From positions 6,067,501-6,131,500 of the forward strand of contig CP126194.1 in assembly GCA_030272155.1 (NCBI GenBank): a stretch of 64,000 nucleotides of DNA, given 5' to 3'. This document shows, in pieces, positions 49,743 to 60,600 of this stretch. The position numbers and the translations under genes were made by a program. A model generated the notes under the pieces. It did no database searches, was not told where the DNA came from, and saw nothing but the letters and a program-made list of their open reading frames with translations. Numbering within the stretch: the first letter of the stretch is position 1; each line of letters starts with the position of its first letter. This DNA comes from Tetradesmus obliquus. Its lineage: Eukaryota > Chlorophyta > Chlorophyceae > Sphaeropleales > Scenedesmaceae.

Positions 49743-52700
49743 ATGGCGCGAGAAGGGCAACATACAAACAGAAAGATGGCGTGGGCCCTGGGGCTCCTGT
49801 TGGCCCTCTGCGTATGCAGCGAAGCAGCAGATGATAGTAGCAAAACTCAAGCAGCACCATCGTATAGGCGGAGGCTGCTGGCAGACCACAAGTACAAGCA
49901 GAACGATCCTGTTCCGCTTTACGCGGCCAAGGTGCGTCTCTGTCCTCTTATTTTTAAATAACTGCGTAGATCAATGCGTGTCTGCTGCAGTGCTGCACCA
50001 GTGGTTGCGTCAGCTGCTCACTCCCTTTGCTGCTGCTGCCATGTGCAGGTTGGGCCGTTTGCCAATCCCAGGTGCGAAGCAGGCAGTTGCTGGCTGCAGA
50101 AACGCATCATTTGGGTACTGTGGCACATGCTGAACAGGTTTTGTCTGCTTGCAGTGAGACTTATGAGTACTACAAGCTGCCTTACTGCAAGCCAAAGGAT
50201 GGGGTCAGGTACAAGACGCTTGGCATGGGAGAGGTGAGCCAGCAACCTGCAGAGTAAGGATACAGAACTGCAGATCATACAACCGGTTGGGCTGGCATCA
50301 TCAGCTGGCATCAACTAGCTTTGGGAACAGCGAAGCACATGTGCGCTGCCAGCCAACACGCAGCAGAGCCCCTTTCTGAGCAACGTGCTGACCGACTCTG
50401 CCGGGGCTTCAGTCGGCAGCATCAGCAAGCATGCTCATCAGCTTCAGCAGCAAACACAGCAGCAGCAGCAGCAGCAGCAGCAGCATGCCAGCACAGCTCA
50501 CATTGCCAGCGCAGCTGCTGCGCCCCTTGCTGCACCTGCCCCTTGTGCTGCTGGTGTCCGCTGAGCTGTCTTGCGCTACTGGCAGCAACACCTAGTCGCT
50601 GCAAATTCGCTGAGCTGGCTGACACGCTTCGAGCTGCCAGCTAAAGTTGTGTTGTGGAAACATGAACGCCTGCGTGTGCCGCTGCGGCGCAGGTTGTGGA
50701 CGCCAACCGCATGGCCACCACACCCTACCAGCTCAACTTCATGGTGGAGCGCAAGAACGAGGTCACGTGCGAGAAGACGCTGAGCGACGAGGACATGATC
50801 AAGTTCCGCAGGGTGCGGCAAGCTTGCAGTTGCTGCAGAAGCTGCATGAGCCTAGTCTGCAGCAGCAGCAGCAGCAGCAGCGTGCACAGGAATGATAACT
50901 CCATCAGCTGTTTATCGTGCTGCAACAGTGTCGCCAGTGTCATCACATCGCCTCAGGCACGGGCACTGGCAGCGCAGCGGTCTTTGCATATGGCGGTACG
51001 GCTGGGACACGCAGCAGGTGACGCACCTCACCTCCTGCGGTTGCTGTTGGCGATTGCGAGCCAACTTGCTTGCTCATTCATCTTTGCCGCTGCTGCTGCT
51101 GCGCAGGCTGTTGCGGAGGACTGGTACTTCCAGATGTACTACGATGACCTGCCAGTGTGGGGCTTCATCGGCAAGGTGTGCAGCAGCAGCAGCGGCGGCG
51201 GCGATGGCAGCAGCAACGGCACATAGACAGCAACACAGCAACGGCACATGGACAGCAGCAGCAGCGGTAGCAGGATCAGCAACAGCAGGTGCACAACAGC
51301 TGCAGCAGCTGCCAGTCGCTGCTTCAGCCTGTGCACATGCACAGGGAACAGCTCCGCAGCTGCAGGCAGCTGCAAGTCGGCGTTGCAGCTGCAACATGCG
51401 GGGCAGGAGGCCGCGTGGCCCTTTACATTGCAGCGACAGAGGTGGCTGAGCAAATGGCAAAGCAGCACGGTGGTCATGGATGCAGCCGTAGAGTGCTGTG
51501 TGGCTGATGTGCGACGCCTCAGCAGCAGCAGATCAAGGCGGGCAGTCAAAGCAGCAATCGCATAGCCAAGCGCATGCAGACAGCAAAAAGAGGAGTGCAG
51601 CAGCACTGCAGAGCAACACAACAGCCGCACCAGTGATGCTGCCGTGCAAGTTGTGTTTGTCCACAACACGTGCGCACCTTAACCTCTGCGCTGCACTCTG
51701 TCAACCTTTTCAAATCCAGGCGTGAACTGCAGGTGGAGAAGATCATCCTCAAGGCGGGCCAGCCCGAATGCAAGTATTTACTGTTTGCTGCCACCCTTGG
51801 CTGCGCCACTTTTGCCGATATTTGTACATATGCTGCATCCTGCAGGTGGAGAAGATCATCCCTAAGGCGGGCCAGCCCGAGTACAAGTTCTTCCTGTTCA
51901 CGCACATCGACTTTGAGGTCAAGGCCAACGGGGAGAACGTGATTGAGATCAACGTGCTCACAGACCCCAACCAGGCCGTGGACATCAGCGAGAACACCAA
52001 GGACGTCAAGGTGCGTTGTGTTTGTATGGTTGCAGCCACACACAGCTACACACATATGGGGTGTGAGTGGTGTGGTTTGGCGGCTAGGGTTGATGAGCGA
52101 TGTGACAGCGGCCATCACAACTGCATGATGTGTGGATCCTTAATTGACTGACACCTGTGGGGAGGGGGTGGCAAAGCAGCACGTGTGAGGCACTGTTGCA
52201 CGCTCACCTTGTCAGGCCTCCGGCAGCAGGCTGGACACAAGCAATGCATCGGTCAAATGGCGCGCGGCAGCATTTAGCTTTCTGCTGTGTAGCAACGCCC
52301 TTGTCTGCGGGAGTGCATCAATCAATTAGCATGCGCTATGTTTGTTGTTTGTTATCCACAGGTGCAGTTCTCGTACAGCGTGAAGTGGACGCAGACCACC
52401 ATCGCCTTTGATGACCGGCTGCAGCGCTACGAGCGCTTCCCGCTCAACCCCATCCACCTGGAGGTGCGCGCATGCAGCAGCAGCAGTGACGGCAGTGGCC
52501 GCAGCACCAAGCAGCGTACGGCATGGGCATCACCAGCTTGGCAGCAGCAGCAGCTGTGTGGCAACGGCGGCGGCAGCAGCAGCAGCGTACGGCCAGCATG
52601 TAGCCAGTGCATCAGCCAACGGCAGCACAGCTTGAAGCTGGCGCAGTATTGCGGCACATCGCAGCTTGCATCGGCCAGATGCAGCTAGCACTGCATGACC

Positions 52701-55700
52701 TGTAAAGCGTGTTGGGTGTGTGCAGCGTGCAGCATCCCCCACGGTGCTACCGGGTGTTGCCTGCCTCACTTTGTTGCATCCATGTACATTCTGAGGCGCA
52801 GATCCACAGGTTTCGCATCATCAACAGCTGCATAACAATGCTGCTGCTGCTGCTGCCTGTGCGCAGATCCACTGGTTCAGCATCATCAACAGCTGCGTGA
52901 CGGTGCTGCTGCTGACGGGCTTTTTGGCCACCATCCTCATGCGCGTGCTCAAGAACGACTTTGTCAAGTTCAGCCGAGAGGATGGTGAGCGGCAGCAGCA
53001 ACTGTGCATGGCAGCGTCACTGTTCTGGTAGAGCCCTCAGCAGACAATTGGTTTGCTTGGTATGGTGTAGTTGGTGTGTGTGTCAGCTTGCCTGAGCGTT
53101 GCCGTTTCACTGCACCGCGCTGCTGCCTCGCTGCGTCTCGCAGCCGCCATGGAGGAGGAGGAGTCCGGCTGGAAGGCTTCATCCAGTCGGCAGCCATGTC
53201 ATCCGACAACGTTTCCATCACATTGTTCTGCTACTGCTGTGCGCTGCTTCGTTGCTGCTCCTTCTGCGCTGCAGCCGCCATGGAGGAGGAGGAGTCCGGC
53301 TGGAAGTACATCCACGGCGACGTGTTCCGCTTCCCGCCCAACAAGTCGCTGTTCTGCGCCTTTGTGGGCACGGGGACGCAGATCTTCTGCCTCAGCCTGT
53401 TCATCTTTGCGCTGGCGCTCATCGGCGTGTTCTACCCCTACAACAGGTGGGGGGCTGCTCTGTTGTGCAGTTCAGACCTATGTTTGTGTAGAGATACTGC
53501 GTGTGCTGTGCTGTGTGTTGCATGTTGGCAGCGTGCTGGCGCTCATTGGCATGTTGTACCCCTACAACAGGCGCGCGAGATTTTCAAAAACTGTTGTTTT
53601 GACGCTGCATGTGATGTGCCATGATTGTGGCATTGCAATATGACCAATGGCCTGGTGGCCTGGTGTCTTGTTGAAGGAGCTTCTGCAAGTGTTGTGCCGT
53701 GTGTGCAGCGTCGCATGCATACATGCTCCCATTCAACTGTACTGACTGCAGACGTTTGCATTCACCACTGGCATTAGGATGTCAGCACCCACTCATGGTG
53801 CTGCACAACTGCTGCTGACTCACTCCCTCTGCTGCTGCTGCTGCTGCTGCTGCTGCAGGGGTGCGCTGTTCACGGCGCTGATCGTGCTTTACGCGCTGAC
53901 CGCGTGCATCGCTGGCTACGTAGCCACCAGCTACTACGTGCAGATGGAGGGGCAGGGCTGGGTGCAGAACATCCTGGTCACCTGCTTCTGCTACTGCGGG
54001 CCCTTCTTCTGCATGTTCATGTTCCTCAACACCGTGGCCATCGTGTACAGGGTGAGGCGGCACATGATCGCTCTTTTTCAATTAGCATTCTGCTTCCACA
54101 GCGGCATGTGGTGCCCTGCTTTGCATGCTTCTACAGGGTGAGGCGGCACATTGTTCTCGTGTATGCTGCTGCTACAAACCCAGCGTGGGTGCTGCGTTAT
54201 GCCTCCTTGTGCTCTGGTTTGTTGACCGCTTGAGCCTTAGTCAGCTCCGCCCATGCTGCAGCACAGCCACCATGGTCTAGCTGCCTTCAGCGACTGTTGT
54301 GGATGCACTCATGCACGGTCATGTGTGGCATGTCACTGCGTCTCCTTCTCCAATTTTTCCGCTGCCATTTCAAAATCACTACACTCACTCTGGTCATCGT
54401 GCGATGCTTTTGACTAGTTGCTGAGACCTATTGCTGTTTATTTGCTGCAGTCCACGGCCGCGCTGTCGTCTGGCGCCATCATGATCATCCTGGTCATCTG
54501 CCAACACTTGACTGGCTGAACATCTGTTACAGACCTGTTTTACAACGTATCTGTGCTGCCGCTGTCTGCTGTCGCAGTCCACGGCCGCGCTGCCGTTTGG
54601 CACCATCGTGATCATCCTGGTCATCTGGGGCCTGGTGACCATCCCGCTGACTGTGGCGGGCGGCATCGCGGGCAAGAACAACAAGGCGGACTTTGCCGCG
54701 CCCTGCCGCACCAACAAGTACCCGCGGGAGATCCCGGAACTGCCCTGGTACAGGTGAGGGTGCCTCCTGTTCTGCAGCTTGGCCAGCCTTGCTTGGCTCA
54801 CACATGCACCTTCTAACCTCTGCGTTGTTGGGCTGCTGCTGCTGCTCTGCCCAACCCTGCACATCGCTTGCAGGACTGCGCTGCCTCAGATGGCCATGGC
54901 AGGCTTCCTGCCCTTCAGCGCCATCTACGTGGAGCTGTACTACATCTTTGCCAGCGTGTGGGGCCACAAGGTGTACATCATCTGGTCCATCCTGCTGATC
55001 GTGTACATCATCCTCATCATTGTGACAGCCTTCATCACTGTGGCACTCACATACTTCCAGGTGAGGGGGCTGGTTGAGGGTGTAAGCATGAAAATGCTTG
55101 TTACATTGGTGTCAAGCAAAGACATTTGCAAAAGTGCAATGCAAGGCCACCACCAGAAGAAGAGGTTGCCTAGACTTTAATCTTCATAGGCTGGTTGCGT
55201 GGGGTGGGCTGGGTGGTGGGTGGGGTGCTGCACTGCGCACTGCGCATCATATGTGTGTGTGGCAAAGCATCGTGACGGCCTTCATCACAGTGGCGCCCAC
55301 GTACTTCCAGGTGAGGGCGCTGGCTGCGTGGGGTGTGGAAGGGATGGGGTGGAGTGGTGCACTGCGCATTGTGCACTATATCGTGTGTGCGGCAATTCAT
55401 TGTGACGGCCTTCAGCACAGTGGCGCTCACATACTTTCAGGTGAGGGCGCTGGTTGCGTGGGGTGGGCCGGGTGGGTGGTGGGTGGGGTGCTGCACTGCG
55501 CACTGCGCACTATATTGTGTGTGTGGCAATTCATCGTGACGGTGGTCATCACAGTGGCGGCGCTCACATACTTCCAGGTGAGAGTGCCGAATGGATGTAG
55601 GGTGGCGGGGGTAGGGTGCTGCACTGCACATCGTCATATAATTGGTGGGAGCGGCTATGCATGTGGTGTGTGAAGCACAGCATGTTTGAGTGTATGACAA

Positions 55701-56668
55701 CTGCATGGGCAGTCCCTTAAGTGTGCACTACCAGCCATGGCCAGCCTTGCCCCGCTCTGTCGGCTGCCTGGAAAATTCTGGCCGCATTCCTGCTGTGCCT
55801 GTTGTCGACACAGATGCATTTTGCATGTAAGCGTTCAAGCAAAGTGGTCGGCGACTGATGATTTGAGACACAGCTGCATCAGGTGCTGAAGCACGCCACG
55901 CTTGCACTCGTCAGCCTGCTGCCTGCTGCTGCCCCTGCCTGCGCTGCAGCTTGCTGTGGAGGACCACCGCTGGTGGTGGCGCAGCTTCCTGTGCGGCGGC
56001 AGCACGGCGCTGTTTGTGTACGGCTACTGCTTCTACTATTTCTATGCGCGCAGCGGCATGAGCGGCTTCATGCAGACCAGCTTCTTCTTCGGCTACAACG
56101 GCATGGTGAGCCCTGCTGCTGCTGCTGCTGCTTGGGTGGTGAATGGTTGTGACCTGCTTACGGCAAACGACCATGTTTTTGTGTGCGGCTGATGAGCAGC
56201 TTCCTGCAGGCCGGCTTCTCTATCTGCTACACGGCATGATGGCAGCTGCACCGAGTTGGCAGACTGACTGTTGTAGAATTACACCAACAGGGGACTGGAA
56301 TTGCTTGTCACTGCCTTGCTGCGTATGCTGCTGCTGCTGCTGCTGCAGGTGTGCTTTGGCTTCTTCCTGATGCTGGGCACTGTGGGCTGGCGCGCGTCGC
56401 TAATGTTTGTGCGCAGGATTTACCAGGTGAGCATGCAGGGCTTCATGCTGCGTCACGCCTGGCCCGCAGTGTCTGGCACATCTGCATGGGCACTCTGTGG
56501 CGTAAACACCAACATGCAACGCGCTTGGGACAGCCATGTCATGCTGATCGACGACTTTGTTAATTCAGCGCCAGCATTATGCCGCTTGCTTCGCCTATGT
56601 TGTCTGATCATGCAGTGGATGATTGTTGTGTGTGCTGTGTGCTGCTGCAGGCAATCAAGTGCGAGTAG
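49743..56668 (+). CDS. TM9SF: Transmembrane 9 superfamily protein (nonaspanin, TM9SF1-like)
   Basis: Golgi/endosomal nine-span protein family linked to membrane protein sorting and adhesion. Fifteen exons join in frame to 614 residues: 49743-49931, 50049-50071, 50155-50233, 50693-50812, 51107-51175, 51846-52010, 52362-52463, 52867-52984, 53275-53446, 53859-54051, 54578-54753, 54874-55060, 55950-56105, 56349-56426 and 56651-56668. A second ATG at 49776 gives a cleaner signal peptide ([19 protein letters not shown]) and may be the real start. The lumenal domain contains [20 protein letters not shown] and [36 protein letters not shown] begins the first membrane span after the signal, followed by [13 protein letters not shown] and eight more hydrophobic segments, including [11 protein letters not shown] and [20 protein letters not shown]. 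The C-terminus IYQAIKCE carries a K-x-D/E Golgi-retention motif. Exons 2 (23 nt) and 15 (18 nt) are tiny. At least seven splice junctions have duplicated copies nearby. TGTAA motifs follow at 56993 and 57174. Confidence 0.98.
51733..51905 (+). repeat. Echo of a TM9SF acceptor and exon start (113-bp offset)
   Basis: The exon start [18 protein letters not shown] (51846) is preceded by a copy at 51733 coding [18 protein letters not shown] behind its own CTGCAG acceptor. Using the upstream acceptor would shift the frame across the unit, so the downstream one is taken as genuine. Confidence 0.95.
52802..52917 (+). repeat. Echo of a TM9SF acceptor and exon start (65-bp offset)
   Basis: GCGCAG followed by codons for [16 protein letters not shown] at 52867 is preceded by a copy at 52802 that would read [16 protein letters not shown]. 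This is the shortest spacing among the echoes. Confidence 0.95.
53108..53308 (+). repeat. Echo of a TM9SF acceptor and exon start (131-bp offset)
   Basis: The exon start at 53275 (coding [10 protein letters not shown]) has a copy at 53144 that is identical over more than 30 bp. The pyrimidine-rich tract before each acceptor is also shared. Confidence 0.97.
53407..53570 (+). repeat. Echo of a TM9SF exon end (124-bp offset)
   Basis: The exon end coding [12 protein letters not shown] (boundary 53446) recurs at 53531-53570, reading [12 protein letters not shown], within the following intron. In the copy the donor GT has become GC. Confidence 0.95.
54046..54151 (+). repeat. Echo of a TM9SF donor (86-bp offset)
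   Basis: A 20-bp stretch spanning the donor (TACAGGGTGAGGCGGCACAT, 54046-54065) is repeated exactly at 54132-54151 in the intron. Confidence 0.9.
54451..54627 (+). repeat. Echo of a TM9SF acceptor and exon start (127-bp offset)
   Basis: The exon start [17 protein letters not shown] (54578) is preceded at 54451 by a copy coding [17 protein letters not shown] behind a TGCTGCAG acceptor. The offset of 127 is not a multiple of three. Confidence 0.96.
55018..55585 (+). repeat. Four copies of a TM9SF exon end and donor
   Basis: The exon end coding [14 protein letters not shown] with donor GTGAGG (boundary 55060) recurs with boundaries at 55310, 55440 and 55577. The copies are separated by G/T-rich intron spacers that are themselves repeated. 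The period is about 130-137 bp; the first gap (250 bp) fits two units, one of them eroded. All three extra copies keep an apparently functional donor. Confidence 0.96.
56058..56240 (+). repeat. Eroded echo of a TM9SF exon end (134-bp offset)
   Basis: The exon end [16 protein letters not shown] (boundary 56105) has a diverged copy beginning at 56192 ([10 protein letters not shown]...). The donor of the copy is lost. Confidence 0.8.
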
Positions 56669-57677
56669 GCATGCTTCGGTCTAGGCGCCTGCAGCTGCAG
56701 GCCAGCAGTTGAGGGTTTCTTGCATGGGTCGTTCAATGGGTCAAAGGTAATGGGGTTTTGTGCGGGTCGGGGTGCTGGCGTCGGCATCATCCAGTCTGCG
56801 GGCACTTCTGAACAGCTGTGAGCTAGATAGGGCTTGGGGCAATACCTAGGCCTCCACCAGTCACAGATGGCCATAAAGTTCGACCCGAGAATTAGTTTGC
56901 TGGGATGTTGTGCAGTGTGACAGGGCGGGAGACTGTTTCATGCGGGTGAGCAGTGTGTCATCAGTGCGCTCGACTGCATACCAGCTGAAGGGTGTAACAA
57001 GCGTGCATTGCTCATTGACCCCTCAGGCCACAACTGTTGATGTCTTGCTTTCACAATTGCACCGTTTTTGCACATCTCCGTCTCGCCATGCTCTGCATTG
57101 GGGCTAGCCCGCAATTGCAAGCGCTTGCGGGCACTGAACCCCGGCAGCCCCCACACCCAAGGCATGCACTGCTTGTAATGTTTGACCTGCATGCACGTTG
57201 CAGCTGCCTTGATCTCCCTTTTACACTGCTTGTCACCGCGGCAGTTTGATGCCTGACTGGCCCAGCCATTTTCGACCTACACCGCCGTCCGCCTGACTAG
57301 AGTTGCAGCTGCAGCATAGGCTAGTGAGGCCTCACAACATGCGGTCGACGCGACACCGATGCGACAACAACTTAGTAACATTGTTGACAAAGGAATAGAC
57401 AACTGCATTATCTGCGCTTCCGCTTCCGGCATGGTCATCTAATCCCTTAGCTAAGGGCTATAGCCCGGCCCGGTCATCTAATCCAGACTCCGGCAGAGCA
57501 GCCGACTGACTAAACCAGGTCAAGCCTCAACCATAAAAGCATTCACGAAGTGTGCCATTTTTCACAAGAGTTGGCAGTGTTCCGTTCGACTGCCGTCGTC
57601 TTGCTGGCTCACCTCTTTGCCTCTGGCATTGCCTCTGGCAAGAGGCATCTGGCAGCTCATTGGAGCTCGGACAGAAC
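56669..57677. other. Intergenic region between TM9SF and the protease, with a palindromic element
   Basis: It holds the TM9SF 3' UTR (TGTAA at 56993-56997 and 57174-57178) and the protease upstream region (a TATA-like CATAAAAG at about 57531). At 57433-57484 two 13-bp direct repeats (GGTCATCTAATCC) flank two adjacent palindromes, CCCTTAGCTAAGGG and GGGCTATAGCCC, about 195 bp before the protease ATG. No coding sequence was recognised. Confidence 0.6.
57433..57484. promoter_or_regulatory. Candidate regulatory element: direct repeats around two palindromes
   Basis: GGTCATCTAATCC occurs at 57433-57445 and 57472-57484. Between the copies, CCCTTAGCTAAGGG (57444-57457) overlaps GGGCTATAGCCC (57455-57466). 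Dyad symmetry of this density upstream of a start codon suggests protein binding sites. This is inference from sequence only. Confidence 0.4.
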
Positions 57678-60600
57678 ATGGGGCCTGCCACCGCTCGAGT
57701 GTCAGCCTTGGCTATCATACTTGCTTGCTTCTGTGTGGCTCAAGCATCCCTAATCCCTTTGAAGGCTCCATCAGGTGCTGTGCCCCATGAGTGCGTCATC
57801 GCACCGCCACCCGGGGCATCAGGCCTGACGCGTTCGGCTTCCGCTGCTCCACCGGCAACCGCGGCAGCAGCTATGAACCTGCAGGCAGTCGCAGGAGTAC
57901 AAGTGAGCAATCGTGGGGTTGTGGTCATGCAGAGCCGCCTGCCTGGGGCATGAGCACGTCATGGTGAACAGCTGTGCATGAAGTGACGGCATGTCATGAA
58001 GGTGGCAGCGGCAACCAGCATGCGTGTTAGAGCTTGATACCGTGAATTACATGTCTGTCTGCATTGCTGGTGCTCTTCATGCTTGTGTCATTTTCACACG
58101 GAAGCCCTGTCTGCTGCTGCTGCCGCTGCTGCTGCTGCTTCCAGGTGTCCGGCTACTTTGCCAACCAAATCTCTCTTCTGGTTACCCCAGAAGTGGCCAA
58201 CAGTTCTGCTGTGCGAAGCACATGCCGACAGATCCAGCGCTCTTTCATGACAACACACAGCGCTGTGCCGTTTGACACTGCTCAGGGCTCACGCGCTATG
58301 CTGCTGGACAGCATCAAGGCAAACGTACCAGGCCTCAATGGCGCAGGCATCAAAATTGGTGAGTGGGCTTCAAGGACTAGGACAGCTGGAGCTGTACAGC
58401 TCTACTGCACTTCAACATATTAAAACATGTTGCCTCTAAAAGATGTTGGGACAGGTGGGGACTGTTATCGAAGTTGCTGCATGCCACCTGTCATGACGGT
58501 GCTGCAGTGCTTGCAGTCGACTTGATGTTCCTACAGATCTGCCGACGCGTTGCGCCGCTCTACTCAGACTTGCAACCAATCATAGACACACCGATTCAAG
58601 GCTGCTGGTCCTCTTCTTGCCTGCAGGCATTATGTCTGACTCATACGCCGCCACCAACGCCAACTGGGACCTGTTCACGGACTGCCAAGCCGTGAACCAA
58701 GCAACTATACTTGCAGAGGGCCCGGACACTGAGGATTTGGCAGATGAAGGCCGCGCCATGGCAGTGAGTGGCCAATGCTTGAATCTCAAACAACGAATTT
58801 GTACGGCTCTTTGACGCTGCAATGTCATGTGCAGATGCAGCCAAAGTGCAGCCGTTTGTTATGTGTGATGTGCCCTGCATACGCACATGGTGCAGCCATG
58901 CGAGAACTCTGTTTAGTACAGGTACCACAGCACGCAGCACTTTGTCCTTTTACGCAGCTAGCCTGCCACGGCACTTTTGCGGTGCCAGTGTAAGAGGCAC
59001 TGCTATACATTGCGCATTATGCTGCCACGTGCATCAGGAAGTGGTCGGGCACCAGCACTGCATGTCATTCCAAAGCAGCTTGCAAATGCAGTTTGTCAAA
59101 GAGTGTGGGCCAGACCAGCTGTAACGGACCTGCCCGCGCTCATCAAGGCAGCCTGTGACAGCAGACACGCTGCTATAACATGTGGCGTGTACTATGGTCT
59201 TGCCTTGCGCTGGTGTGAGCATTTGTTAACTGTCCTTCCTGTGTTTCGGCCTGTGCTGCCTTGCAGGAGCTCATCTGCTATGTCGCCCCTGCAGCGCAGC
59301 TGTACTTCTACTCTGCATACCTCGGAGAAGCAGCAATGGCCCAAGGCATCCTGCAGCTGGCAGCAGTAGGCTGCAACATTATCGTCGACGACGTGCAGTA
59401 CTTCGCAGAATCTGAGTACTCTCCCGGGCCGATTGCACAAGCCGTGGACATGGTCAAGTCCCAGGGCGTTGCCTATTTCGCCGCAGCCGGCAACAGTAAC
59501 GGAGGTGCCTGGGAGGCAGCAGCAAACTGGGTCGTTGATCAGGACTCTGGCAAAGTGCTGCACAACTTTGGAACAGCAGAGAACCCCGCAACAGCGCTGC
59601 AGCTGTCTGTGCCTCGAAAGCTAGACACCGTCTATTTATACTTCCTTCAGGTGAGGGTGTTGGTTGTTGTTGTTGTCTGGGGATTCGTGCTGCAGTACGC
59701 TGTTGGCTGTCACTAAGACTGCTTCTACCAGGGAACGGTCCTCTATACCTACTGAGCTAGGCTAGCTTGTGTCCTGGAGTGCATGAATGCATGCAGTGTA
59801 TGGCTGTGGTGTGCATTGTCACTGATGCTAGTATGGTTGATCGGCAAACTTCACAACCTTGAAGGCTGCAGAAAAACAGAGAAATATGTTAAGTGGCGGA
59901 AAGATGATCCACGTCAAGGGCTTGAAGCATTTGTTTGCCGCGCACAGTATTTGTGAATGATTTCAGTGCTGCACAGTAGGCATGTTGGCAGGCGCAAATG
60001 CAGATGACAGCCGCTAGCAGACATGCCATGAAACAGCTGAGCAGATTGCACGGCAGCTCCACGTAAACAAGTGCAGGGTTTGAGTGCTGTTTCGTGTGCT
60101 GTCTGCTGTCTGCTGATGCTGATGATGATGATGATGATGCTACTGCTGCTGCTGCTGCTGCCTCTGCAGTGGAATGAGCCTTTCTTCCGCAACACCGCGG
60201 GAGTCAACGGGCCAACCTCCGACATCAATTTCTACCTTTGCCCTGACTCTGTCATAACTGACGAGTGCTTTATGGAGTATGTCGACAACAATGTAGGTGC
60301 ATGCTGTTCGGGCATGACGTAACTCATCAGGCTTCTTGAGGCAGCTCAATTGTCTGTGACACGTCAGCAGCAGGGCGGCGCGGCATTGTCCAGCGCGTCC
60401 GATGCACGACGACTGAGTGTGTGTCACTGTGTGTGCACAGCATCAGCTGCACAGTATCGCGCTGGTGAACATCAATGCACTGTTGCCACTGGCAGTTGTC
60501 TACCAGCCATTGCTGATCTGGGCTGAAAGCGATTTGCAATAACTTGGTCCAATGCCAACCACCTGCATTGCTGCTGCATGTGTTTGCAGGGCGATAATGA

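Noticed and set aside
51733-51845. Upstream TM9SF echo as the genuine exon start
   Set aside because: The 113-bp offset breaks the frame into the conserved [19 protein letters not shown] segment, whereas the downstream acceptor keeps it.
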